Of a stretch of 64,000 bases of DNA, positions 25,887-38,400 are shown piece after piece. A model generated the notes under the pieces. That model was not told where the DNA came from. It saw nothing but the letters and a program-made list of their open reading frames with translations, and ran no database searches. The position numbers and the translations under genes were made by a program. The DNA is from Corticium candelabrum (lineage: Eukaryota; Porifera; Homoscleromorpha; Homosclerophorida; Plakinidae). The stretch spans positions 3,324,002 to 3,388,001 of the forward strand of contig NC_085101.1 in NCBI RefSeq assembly GCF_963422355.1, read 5' to 3'. The first letter of the stretch is position 1; the number at the start of each line of letters is the position of its first letter.

Positions 25887-27479
25887 AGTCATTGTTGTTG
25901 TGGTTGTTGTATATTTCTAAGTTGTTTGTGTTTCACCTAGTTTTTATAGCTTTCAAGTGTTTTTGAAGTTTTCAAATGTTGCTATAATTGATAATTTTTG
26001 TAATCTTCAAAGTTATCAGAGTTTCATATGTTCAGTATATATCTGTTCACTTGGTTCACTGAAAACTGTTCACCAGAAGTTGCATATGGTGCCAAAATGA
26101 TTGTAGCACAATCTAAAGATTCAAACAGTAGGGATAAACCTAACCAGTTGAGAAAGTGTTGTAAGCACCAGTGTTTGTAGAAAGTTGGATTATTACCAAA
26201 GTGTGTGTCATCAAAGTTAACTGTCTCTGATGACCCTATTTATGTAGCTCAAACAGACAATACACTATGCAAAATCACACAGGGACAAAGCAGAGTTGTG
26301 CATTTTTTGTCCTTTTTCTGTACATATCCTGTCAAGTGTCACAAAACCGGACAAAGCACGGAAAGTATAATTTTAGTTGAGAATGTGTTCTAACTATCTA
26401 CAGTTTCTAGAATGTTGAATTATTGCTAAGTATTCAGGGGTTTCTACAAAAATTTATTGTTAGGGAATTTTCGAAAATGGTACGGCAACGCCTACTTTTC
26501 TTCTTGATATTAAGTCTATCACCCTGGTTTTCCATATCAGACTTTGAAATTCTTTGACGAAGGGAACTTGAGCATCTCATGAGAATAGCATTGGACTATC
26601 TCGATCGAAATAGCTAATTTCAATGGCAGTTGTTTGTGTGTTTACTAAAGCCAGAAAACTGAAATTTTAAAGAGGTTAGGTATAGTCTAGTTGAGCAGAT
26701 TAGTAGATAATCACGCAAGCGTCATTGTGTATACTCATTTTTTCTGACTCTTAGTCTAGCATTCCATCTATTGTAGTGTCAAGGCCATCAGCGTTCCTAT
26801 ACTTCAAATCTTGGAGGGGGAATTCCCTAGCAGAAGGATCCCTATATAAAACCCTGTACAGTATTATAATGAAAGAGAACTGTCTTTGAGACTCAGAAGA
26901 TTATTTTTGTAGATGAAATTAATTAAGCAGGCAGCATATACGCTAAACAAAAAACTCTTTTCCACTTTGATGAGTAATTACAGAATATTTCGCGATGTTA
27001 CGGACTTTGTGGTCACGTGAAACAATATTCGCTTTGTGCGATAATTTAGATAGATTTTATAAGTAGCGCACTTATTGGAAGCAAACTGGCGTCTAACTTT
27101 CCTAAAATACTTCGACAATTCATTTGTGGTGTCAAAAGGCTTGTACTGGTGGAAGCGAGGGTGTAAACACAGCTTCAGTGGCTAGTTCAATTATATGTTT
27201 TAGTATTAGATACCATCAAAGTTACTAACTATTGCAGAATCACAGCGAATGAACGACTTGTAAGATTTAGATCACTATGATTTAACTCTCCGTGATCGGC
27301 ATCAGCATTCCCATTCCTATATCCTGATTCAGAATTAGATACTAGAAATCATCATTTCTAAGTTTAGCGTCTGTAAAATGTAATGTTCTATTATACTGTC
27401 TAGGGCATTCATCGTCATATATATCTAGACCAATTTATCATATTGATCACATCTAGATCATATTTATCTAAAGGCGATA
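25792..27479. other. Intergenic region, no gene seen
   Basis: Holds a (GTT)n tract at about 25828-25915 and otherwise AT-rich, apparently non-coding DNA. Confidence 0.6.
25828..25915. repeat. (GTT)n microsatellite, imperfect
   Basis: Runs of GTT interrupted twice by GTAGTCATT, just past the piggyBac stop codon. Confidence 0.9.
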
Positions 27480-29366
27480 TTACGAAGCCGTGTCATTGTC
27501 GACTAATGAGCCCATCAGATGTTTCGTAGTAATATCGTCTACGTCTTCATATTTCACCCTGCTGCTTCTTTTACCGATTTGACTCCCTTTACTACTGGTG
27601 TTACCGTCGATTTGAGTGCTTTTGACAGACGCTTTTGATGTTCTATAATCCTGCCGACAGGTGCTGTCATCTCCTTTAGTAGCAGACATAGTACGTGTAG
27701 GTATAACTGGAGTAATACTTCGTTCTAGGACCAACCCAGTGGCGTATGCTCTCTCTCCATGCTTTTCAAGATCCAATCCTAACATGAAAGACTAAGATCA
27801 CACATTCGGGACTAGAGTAATTTTTGGTATGTACCTTTGTGTTCAGATTCGGAAGAAACTCGCAAAACTTTAAAGTAATTCAGTAACATAAAAATGATTG
27901 CAGACCACAGCAGCGACCAGAGAGTAATGACGACAAATCCGCACAAATTCCAAGCAAAGAATATCGCCGAATGTTTGCTTCCGTCGTAAAATACTCCTTG
28001 GTTGACCTCGAAAAAGGGGACCGACAAAACTCCCCACGCTCCGCCACCAAAGTGCACTATAGAATGCAACGCGTACAACTAGTTTAGTAAATTTCATAAA
28101 ATTGCAAAGAAACCGATTTAGGAGCAAGTTACGCACTCTATTTTTCGCGGGTACATCTCTACAACTGTTAACAGTTACTATCTAATGAAAAGATAATAAT
28201 CCAGTATAGTAACCTTCACAAACCTACCTGCTGTCATGTCTGGTCTTGAGTCTTGAGTCAGAATCACGCCGGTATGGAAAACTCACCGCTATAGTAAATC
28301 CCGTATCATTGATGTCCCCCAGCGTATCCGGGCAATTTCGATAACAATCCGGAAATAGTTATTAAATAATTAATAAAGTACGCAAAATTTTGCACTTATT
28401 TAATTAGGTTAGCTTGAACTCATCTGTAGATACCTGCTACTGCATCCAAGGGATCATCAATTTTCAATCTTAGCATTAGTTTTGAGATACCAATGTGAAC
28501 AAGACCAGCCACTGCACCCACTGTGACTGCACCGTAAGGATAAATTGAGCTAGAGCCAGCACTAATAGCGACCTATAAAACACAAGTTGACAATTTTGAC
28601 ATTTTGGGCAAAATATTAATTAATTAATTTTAAAAGTTAGAAAAAAATGTAAATGTAGCTGACTTACCATTCCAGTCAAGCAACCATTAATGGCGGACAC
28701 GAGGCTCCACTGTCGTTCACGTGTACCTCTAATTCTGTTGTATGCCAGAACGGCCACACAACTACTGCTGCCCGAGAGAATGCAATTGACTGCAATGAGA
28801 CCGTGAGCTGCGCCATCACCCTCGTGCACTAAACTATTGTAAGTCGCCAAATTGAACGAGAAAAAGCCGAAGATGATGATCATGCCTCCCAGTGCAGTCA
28901 TCTAGAGGCCATTCAATAACAAGCGCATGCGCACCTCGAGTTATAAAGTATATGGTTTGATATTAATTAATGATTACGAGAAGTGCGTACCGTCGTTGTG
29001 ACTGCAGCGATTTCGACCGGTTTGCCGCGTTCATTGAATCGACCGAGACGGGGACCAACCACAGCAGCACCAACAGCAGCCGCTACCCCTCCAACCACGT
29101 GAACCACACCACTTCCAGCGAAGTCCTAGAACATAAATAATTGAGAGATACGAATCAGCACGTGTAGATGTATGTAGTTTTATTTCTAGCAGTAAGGTGC
29201 TCGTGCAACATGTTTAAGATGCTAGTAAAATTGTGATTAAGGTGGAAACGTACTAGCCATCAGTGAGACTCTAAAAATATTTGCCTAAAGCTACTTGTTT
29301 ATTATCTAGGCAGCTATTGGCTTCCAAGCTATTAGCAGTGGAGGTTGAAACACCTTTAGCTAAACC

Positions 29367-29431
<65 letters not shown>

Positions 29432-30152
29432 CACACACGCACACGCATATCATTCGAATACTGAACAACGTTTTAGTACATGAAAGCTGATTGTAACAGG
29501 GATGGATGTCACATTAGAGATTGTTCTATTGTAGCTGTAGATGTCTCGCATCCATCCTTCTTCAGTCCACGCCCAGTGTGTAACAACGGGCTGAATCCAA
29601 CCTATACATCAAAGCATTTCTAAATGCACGTCAATGTCATATTATTGCAAGTTTACACTTAATTAATCAATTAGCATATATACATATGAAGCAGTCAGCA
29701 CCTGTACACAGAAATGTAAAGAAGAGGTAGGACCTAAAGTCTGTTCTCTCAGCAAGGGCGCCGCTGACAATGGTAGCTGAAGTGACGGCGTACGTAAAGT
29801 GAACAAACCAATTGACAAGTGATGCATCACGAATGCCGACTTCCGACAGAAAGAAGTGTCTAGCCCCGATGAAGCTATTTCCACTCCCGAACGCAAAAGC
29901 GTATCCAAATGACCAGTACGCCAAGCAGCCGACGATGGCATTCATGAAGTTCTTGAAGAGAATGTTGGTGGTATTCTTTGGACGGACGGAACCCGCTTCC
30001 AGGAACGTAAATCCGGCTTGTATGACTAGAACACGTCAACTAACAACTAGGTAAACGGAAAAGGGAGACGACTACGTACAGAAAATTATAGTGGCGAGCA
30101 GAGTATGGTTGAAAAAACGAACGTTGTCCGCAAGGAAGTTGTTGGCATCCAT
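27480..30152 (-). CDS. Ammonium transporter, AMT family (paralog 1)
   Basis: Eight exons: 30152-30080, 30025-29702, 29601-29480, 29125-28991, 28901-28668, 28572-28434, 28056-27835, 27778-27480 (TAA). Phases close to 515 residues. AMT proteins are trimeric plasma-membrane channels with about 11 helices that pass ammonium. Family blocks include [62 protein letters not shown] (conserved Asp and first pore His), [14 protein letters not shown] and [11 protein letters not shown] (second pore His), then the conserved [11 protein letters not shown] tail motif. The C-terminal tail is long, basic and Ser/Thr-rich, a possible phosphoregulatory region. The start at 30152 gives a short N-terminus, so an extra 5' exon is possible. 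Its exon pattern matches the plus-strand AMT gene at 48-52 kb. Confidence 0.94.
29368..29447. repeat. (AC)n microsatellite in AMT paralog 1 intron 3
   Basis: About 80 bases of AC with a few single-base interruptions at the 3' end. Confidence 0.97.
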
Positions 30153-31236
30153 GTTCCAGTCAACTAGACCGACAGAGCTTTGGAAGAAACACCCGTATAG
30201 ACGGAATTTGAATACATTATTGAGGTACTTACCTAAGCCATATTGTCAGTTAGACTCGTACCCAGTCCTAGTGGTCAGAATATACACATTCACATCATAT
30301 TGAAAAAAATAGCATGACGTCACAAACACAACGCTATATAGTTTCTGTACGAGCTCAAATATCAGTATGTTTAAATAATTATGTACTACTACCACTAGGA
30401 GCATGCACTCGGTCTCTGTGACAGTGTGATCGCTTCTACAGTATGTTGCAAACACCTGTAGTCTTTACCAAATTTCGCTTATGTCTTAGTCAAATATTTC
30501 ATTGATAAGCCCTCGGGCTACTAGCAGTGCTAGATCCTTACAACCATGTCTACATTGCTATGTCGTATATGTGAACGATAAATACTGTGATTGATGAATC
30601 TAATATGATGACAGTTGCGACCTCCACCCGTTCCAATGCTTTGCTGTGCGTCTTCGACTTGATCCTCAAGAGTAGCTAGATTAGCTAAATGCAGACCACT
30701 TTGTAGAAGCCACAGACTGTATGAATATTTGATATAATCTAGTAACAGAAGCCATTGATTTTTGTTTACAGGAGTTTTGGAGGCTTTCGTGTAATTTCCG
30801 ATGACTAAATTATATTATGTAAATAATATTAGCAATCTGCATGATAATTAGCTTTAAATACCGTACTTAACAAACAACCAGATTGGCACTAATCTCCGAC
30901 AATATCAATCCTCTTGCAAAGAAAGTTCTCTAATTAATATAACTATTAACTTAGAATAACTCGATTTAGGTGTTGCCAATATCAGCTGCAGTGACAGAGT
31001 AACTCCTTTCACATAAGCAAGAGTCTTCTTTCTTGCCTCTAAACTAAATGTTTATTATTTATAAATTTAATTAGAACATGTTACGCGATATTTCAAGCAC
31101 ACTTCTATACATGATAGAGATCTCTCAGCTGTGATAGACACCTGTGGGTTGATAGAAGACCGAAGGCAAGAGCAGCTACTTCACTAGACAACTTACTTGA
31201 TTATTTCATTCCTTACATCAGTACACTTAGGACTCT

Positions 31237-31297
<61 letters not shown>

Positions 31298-31305
31298 CAT
31301 ACACA

Positions 31306-31400
<95 letters not shown>

Positions 31401-32011
31401 CACATCACCCAGGCTGACGGGCCGTTGCCATTAGCCATTATGTGATACCGGAAATCAGCAGGCACAGTATAAATAATATTATAACACAACAGATCAGCAT
31501 CCACGGCAAGAAGAGGTAAAATTATATACTAGCTCTATTTGTTGCATGTCTGTTTCACATCACCCGCCCGCATCCGATCGACAGGACTGCAATGATTTCA
31601 CGCATTACTCATGTAATGCGCATGTGCAGTACTACTGGAGCACATGGCATACGTCTGAACCATCTTCCGTGTCTCATTTCTTTTAGTGGCGCGATGTCTA
31701 CACTTCCTAGCTACACGGTTTACTGTAAATCTTCAAGAGAGAACTCTAAGACCAGATGCAAACACAGATCGTCCAATAGTTGTTAGAGTAACTCTAGCTA
31801 GCTGTCATTTGCATGATGATGTCTAGTTAGGGGCCTAGTATAAAAATGTGAATAGATTAATTAAATCACACTGACACACTATTATCTACGTAGGCAATTG
31901 TAAAATATCGGCCAAAAGATGTAGCTAATTAGCTAACGATGTGAAGATACTGCGATAAAGATCGACCGTTGTCTCATCTTAGTCACTCCCTTGTCGGTCA
32001 TGTGCCGCGAC
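30153..32011. other. Intergenic region upstream of AMT paralog 1
   Basis: No gene recognised. It includes the presumed AMT promoter next to 30152, a solo half-element (TAGACTCGTACCCAGTCCTA at 30251), and a compound (TA)n(CA)n tract. Confidence 0.55.
31240..31399. repeat. Compound (TA)n(CA)n microsatellite
   Basis: TA run from 31240 to 31292, short CATA bridge, then a perfect CA run to 31399. Confidence 0.98.
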
Positions 32012-32060
32012 CACGTGATCGGGTCCTACACGTGATCGGGTCCTACACGTGGACCACGTG
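32012..32060. promoter_or_regulatory. Cluster of four CACGTG E-boxes
   Basis: CACGTG occurs at 32012, 32029, 32046 and 32055. The first three lie in a tandem 17-bp unit (CACGTGATCGGGTCCTA). The last sits in GACCACGTGAC, close to the CLEAR/USF/MiT-type palindrome. The cluster ends 26 bases before the ATG at 32087, a proximal-promoter position. bHLH-leucine zipper binding is inference. Confidence 0.65.
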
Positions 32061-32086
32061 ACTTTTGTCTTACACACTTAGTGACT

Positions 32087-32269
32087 ATGCGCTTTGCTTC
32101 TGGAATTCTGTTGGCGCTTTTACTGGGGTTCACAGCCGTCGGAGAAGCGTTGGCCGTTACTACTGACTTCGACTTTGGAAACTCTTTGGCGTTTGCGTTG
32201 GGGGTGGTGCTGCTATGCTTGGTGGTGTGCATACTCACTGGCATTATTGCAAGAAGAAGAACAGACTGA
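32087..32269 (+). CDS. Predicted 60-residue signal/transmembrane micropeptide
   Basis: A single-exon frame from ATG at 32087 to TGA. Residues 1-24 form a signal peptide-like stretch (MRFASGILLALLLGFTAVGE). Residues about 34-53 form a second hydrophobic helix (AFALGVVLLCLVVCILTG), ending in a basic IIARRRTD. This would be a type I membrane peptide or a proteolipid with a very short outer domain. I recognise no family. Support comes from the clear amphipathic layout and the E-box cluster immediately upstream. DDX23 starts 184 bases after its stop on the same strand. Confidence 0.5.
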   Translation: MRFASGILLALLLGFTAVGEALAVTTDFDFGNSLAFALGVVLLCLVVCILTGIIARRRTD

Positions 32270-32453
32270 TGACATGGAGGGCAATAGAGTGACTGTTAGA
32301 TTGCGGAGTCCTTGCAATTGATATTAATTAACTTTCTAGTGTCTAGGTATAGCTGATAGTTAACTATGCTTCTATATAATTAATTTTGTGTCAATTGAGA
32401 ATGTAGCTGCCTTTATTAAAGTCACAACATAGTAGAACGTTACAAATACGAAA

Positions 32454-35400
32454 ATGTTCATTGATATCAACAACGATAATATGGGACGTAAACGGCGTCG
32501 TTCAAGAAGTCGAAGTAGAGAACGAGGTAAACAGAGGCGCTCACACAGCCGCGAGCGTGCAATCCGTCGTCGCAGTCAGAGTCGGTCCCCTCCCGAGGAA
32601 CGTGACCGAGCACGAAGTCGGAGTCGTGACAGAGACAGAGGCAGAGAGAGAACCAGACATCGCAGCAGAAGCAAGAGTAGAAGTCGCAGCAGAAGCAAAG
32701 AGCGGGAGCGTAGGAAGGAGAAGGATAGAGGACGAATCAGAGCGAGATCGAGTGAAAGAAGAAGAGAAAGGTCGAAGAGTGCTGAGAGAGAAGGCGGAGA
32801 GAAGCGAATCAAGAGAGAAAGGTATGTTGTATACAAATATATTTCTATTCACTTTTGATTATGTGAGAGAGGTCGGGCTAATAGAAATCATAGTAGAGCA
32901 TGCGCAACTTAAAGTGTTACTGTTGTTTCGAAAATTTATTTGGGCAATGCAGTGACGGATTCAGAGTTTGACCGAAAAGGTACACAAGAAACTGGAAGCT
33001 AGTATGACGTCAATAATTTTGTGACGTCAAAAATTGGAATACTTGGCAGGCATAATGTTGCTGAGTATATGTCTGGGTATGCGGGTTCATGGATGTACAT
33101 TGCATGTATACCTTGCTTACATCCTGTGATACTGAATAGAGTTAAACTTTGTGGTAATGTGTGATTACCTTGTCATCATATTGCTCAATGCGTGTACACG
33201 CATGTGATGCCGTATTTACGCTTGTCTTCAAGCACTTACATTCGTTCTCATGCTATTGGACTAGATGTAAATTCTAGTAAATATAGCTTACACTCATGAA
33301 CCGCATGTAAGACACATGTAAGCTATTGTGTGTACGCAATACATGCGACCTCGTTATGCAATGACGTCACCAAGGGGGTCGGGGTATTGATCTAGCAGCC
33401 AGGGATGCACATACGTTGCTCAAGCATGGCTGTAACTTTAACAGATGGCAGCTGTCAACAGTAGTACTAGCTACAGTAGTACTTTGTACTACTTAAAATT
33501 TTGGATATTTGCAGAACCTTGGCCTGTAATATCTGACAGAGTAATTACTGTATTGGAATTGTGATGGTGACAAAGATGTGTGCGAGTGGTGGATTTATCA
33601 GCCCTTGAATTGGCATGTATACACAGTGTGGTTAATGCCTGGCTCTGTCACTATAACTTTAGGCACGTAACTGTTTTGTAACTGGTTGAACTAGTACGAC
33701 TTTGTTCAAAGAGTACTATGAAATTGTGAACTTGTTGACTCTATTGCTATGGTAATTGTATGCGTGTTTGTCTGTCTTTGTGCATGCATACTTTATTTAA
33801 TTGATTTTTATTTGTCAGTTAGAAAATGTTATCCATAGTTTGGTAACCTTTGTTTTACTTGTGCTATCTTAGGTCACGATCGAAGTCTCCAAGAGGCACC
33901 TCAGCAGAAGCAGAAACGTATGTTACTTATAACAAAGATTTTGTTTACAATTGCTGTAATAGTTAGTTAATGTGCAGGAATTGAATACGTGCAAGATATT
34001 TGTAGGACCACATTTTAGGTCATACTAGATAGTAATAATGCAAATGACAAAGTAGTGTTTTTGGTGTTTGCTCTCAGTAGTGTTTTTGACATGTCTATCT
34101 GGGCAGCAGATAATGCGGCTACAGTGGCTAGAAAGTGAGATGACATGATGCACTCTTACAGGAACAACGACAAACTTTGAGACGAAATGTGATTTGTAGT
34201 ACTATGTTTGCTGTCTTGAATTTTGGCAACCAGACAAGTCTATTGTCATCAGATGCAACAACTATTTGGATCTTGCTGGGTGTTCATCATCATCATCAGA
34301 CATCATGTAATGGGAGACTCTCACGAAAAAATACGAGTTGATCTGTGAAACAAGTAATTGTACTGACCCTTTGTTCAAAGTTTGCTTTTGCCGAAGTGCT
34401 GCTATGCAGACACAGAAAACACATTGTAAACTATTGTGCATAGAAATTGATGACGTGAAAGCATCTTACTTATGTGCATGTATGGCAGATTTCTTCATAG
34501 GATTGTGCACTTTGTTGTGTACAACAGACGAGCTATTACGTGGTTTTTAGAAAAAAGGTTGCTGAAACAATGGTTGTCGGCTTATATTGTGTGAGAACAT
34601 ATCACTTTGTCATGTCTGGGTCAGCTCAAGCAAGATTTGCAAGCTGACCTTCTGGAACAAACGAACAAATCAGTATGAATGTCGATACCTATCCAGCATG
34701 TTTCTTTGATGCAAACATGAAACCAGATTAGTCAACAAGCAAGAGACTTTGCTCCCAAGTCTGTATGCTGTCCAGATCTGATGCTGGATGACCCAGTAGT
34801 GCTCTTTTGCTAGAATCACTCTGTCATTCTTAGACAGTCATTGATTAGAATGGTGCAAAGAGAAAAATTGCTGGTAATCTATCGTACATTTGCATGGATG
34901 AGACACTTGTCGTCATCACTTCTCAAGAGGGCGGCACATACGAGAGAGTCTACGATTGTATTCTGTATTTGTATAGCCATTTGGAGGAAACAAACTTTGG
35001 AAAATGGCCAGCGTTACTTTTATTACAGAACAACTCGTATTTTGGTGGAGTTTTCTTTCAAGTTATACATTATCACTGTTGTGACTGCAGTAACTCTCAA
35101 TAACACAGTTACAAAGTGAAGATTACTAAACTGTGTTTGCATTAAGGTGTTTTTGTTTGGTCACATCTACTTTATCCATTAGTTTTTAAAATGGGTTTGA
35201 CTGTTTCGCATAAGGAATTGCTCCTCTCATTCCAATTGTTAACATTGGTTTGCCCAATTATTACAGACGAACAGAGGATAGATAGGTTAGAGACACAGCT
35301 CTATGTGGTTGCAATACACTACCAAATTGTTGTATCCACAATGGCTGGTGATTTTGACATGATGTCATGAGAAGTTTGCTGGTTGATGATGATATGTGCT

Positions 35401-38400
35401 TTAATTGTAATTATATGACTTGATTGCATTTCTGTTGTGTGGTATTGGCTAAAACTGTATGTTGCCAGATTGTGATGTAACCTATGCTGTTTGTCTGCAT
35501 GTCGAAAATTTTAGTGCTGCATCAAAACAGAGAACTGAACAGTCACAGAATGGAGTCATTGAAGGTGCAGCCTTGAAAGATGAATTACAGGATGTGAAGC
35601 CAGAAATTCCAAAAAAGAAACGACCAGAAGCGGTTTTAACTATTTTTATTTAAGGGTACTGAGTTACTATTGTCATCTTCTGTTTAGCCACTTTCACTGG
35701 AAGAAATGATGGCCAAGCGACAAAAGGAATTAGAAGAGCAATCTAAAGTCTCTCTTCCTAATTATGTGCTAAATGCAAATGTAACATTTGTATTTCTGTA
35801 GCCAAAATTTTTGTCAAAAGAAGAGCGAGCAGCTCTTGCAGTGCAGAGAAGGCAACAAGAAGTAGAAGAACAGCGGAAGAGAATGGAGGTAGTTTGATGA
35901 TATTTATATGATGTAATGCTGTAGTGTATTAGACTTGGTCTTCAGGAGGAAAGGCAGAAGAGAGCAAAGTTTCTTGAAGAGGCGAAAGGTGGTGACATGT
36001 ATCGTAGAAGAGAAGACGAAGAGGTGTGCATGCGTGAATGACAACTTGTGTGGCTATATTCTCAATGAAACTATGTGCTTAGGAAAGAGAGAAAAGAAGA
36101 GCAGCTCGAGAACTGGCTGCTTCGCAGAAAGAATTGGAAGCAGAATTTGATGCCATCAAGGTGCAGTTTGTTTATTTGCTTTTTGTTTTGTTTCATCCTA
36201 CATCAATGTACAAGATGTGCAATTTGTGACAGGAGCGTTACCTTGGAGGAGTAAAGAAGAAGAAACGAGTTCGACGTCTCAATGAACGGAAGTTTGTATT
36301 TGAATGGGATGCATCAGAAGACACGGCAGCCGATCACAACCCTCTGTATAAAGATAAGCATGAAGTGCAGTTTTTTGGACGTGGTCATGTCGCTGGAATT
36401 GATTTAAAGGTCTTTTTGGCAATGTCTGTTTGTGCTTGTGTTGTTGTAGTTTATGCCTGTTAATTAACTTAATACTCTCACTTGCCTGTAAGCGTATGAA
36501 CTGGACATTTCTTCCAGTGAAAGAAAGAATGGTTCTTTACTGTGTTTTGTGGTTGTACCATACATAGGCTCAGAAAAAGAATCAATCAAAGTTCTATGGT
36601 GACTTGTTGGAGAAGAGAAGAACAGAAGATGAAAAGACGAAAGCTGAGTATGATGCCTAGTGTTTATCTTTGAATTGCTGTGTTTCTTAGCTCATTATAC
36701 TAGTATTGAGCTTTAGTGTGAAGTATAAATACAACTCAGTATACACTTTTAGCTTGGCATGTTCTGCTGTGATGCTGTTTTGTCAGACATTCGTTTTAAG
36801 CTAAAGTATATGCTGTTGTTGTGTTTCTCAGTGAACTTGGGAAGAAAACTATGGAACGAGAACGTAAGGCACTCTGGGACGATCGTCACTGGTCGGAGAA
36901 ATCAATTGAAGAGATGGCTGATCGAGACTGGCGTATCTTGAAAGAAGACTTTAGCATTGCAACGAAGGGTGGAAGGATTCCCAACCCCATGCGGTCGTGG
37001 AATGAAGTCAACTTGCCAGACAAACTATTAGGAATTATTGAAGATCATCGTTATGAGGTACTATTGCCATGTCAGCTTTGTGTGACACATGAATAGCTGT
37101 TTGTGTGGTAGGAACCAACTCCTATTCAGCGGCAAGCTATACCAATTGGTCTTCAAAATAGAGATATTATTGGTGTAGCAGAGACAGGTGAAGTTAAGAG
37201 CAGTGTTACTGACAGTCTAATCGTCATTTCATTTATCTATCTTTACTTTGTTTGCTTGCCTACTTGCCTGCTGCCTGTCGATGTCCTTGTTTGTCTAACC
37301 ATTCAGCTGCGTATACTCTTGCTGTAAACATTTTGTACATTTTTTGTTTACTGCAGGCAGTGGGAAAACAGCTGCATTTATTATTCCTCTTCTTGTTTGG
37401 ATAATGAGCCTCCCGAAAGAAACAAAGTGACAACCATTACCATTACCATTACACTTGAATAGACTCTATCACTAATTTTTGATAGAGAGGCTGATGATGA
37501 TGAAGGTCCATATGCCATCATTCTGGCGCCAACGCGTGAGTTAGCTCAGCAAATAGAAGAAGAAGCATCGAAATTCTGTCAACCTTGTGGCATTCGAACT
37601 GTTGCAGTTGTTGGAGGGGTCAGAAGACACTTCATAGTGAAGGTGTTTTTCTTCATTCTTGTTTTTTGTCTTCAGTTGTCTCGTGAGGAGCAAGGATTTC
37701 AACTACGTCTTGGTTGTGATGTATAATGACCGCTTGATTATTGTATATGCAATTGTGCAACAGCTTTCTGTTTAGATTGTAATTGCTACACCTGGTCGTC
37801 TCATTGACGTTATTGGTACTAACTTAGATGTTTTCAGAACATGGGACAGGCTCACTCCTTTGTATTTTTACAGAGAATCGTTACCTTGTTTTGAGTCGCT
37901 GCACGTACGTTGTACTAGATGAGGTGAGGTGAACACATACTCTGATATGGAATTAATTTATGAATTGACTTTGGACTTGCTTTGTATTGTAGGCAGATAG
38001 GATGATTGACATGGGTTTTGAGCCGGAAGTTCAAAAGATTCTAGAACATTTTCCTGTGACAAACGAGAAACCAGACACAGATGATGCAGAGGACCCTGAG
38101 AAGCTAATGGCAAAGTTTGGTACAAGAGAGAGATACAGACAGGTATAGTGACATATGTATATTGCACCTTGATTTAATGCAATTAATTTTTTCAGCCCTT
38201 AATCATCTTCTGTTTTGTTCTTATCACTTTGTGATTTTTTTTGTTTCTTGTGTAGACGGCCATGTTTACAGCTACTATGCCACCAGCAGTTGAAAGACTA
38301 GCAAGGAGCTATCTCAGGTACTGTTGGTGGTGTGTTGACCCACAGTATGTTTTTAGCCAGGGATGGGGTTGTCTATATGAAACAAACTCCGGATATTTGT

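Noticed and set aside
32461..32955. Alternate frame overlapping the DDX23 Arg/Ser exon
   Set aside because: It is a low-complexity shadow of the RS-domain frame.
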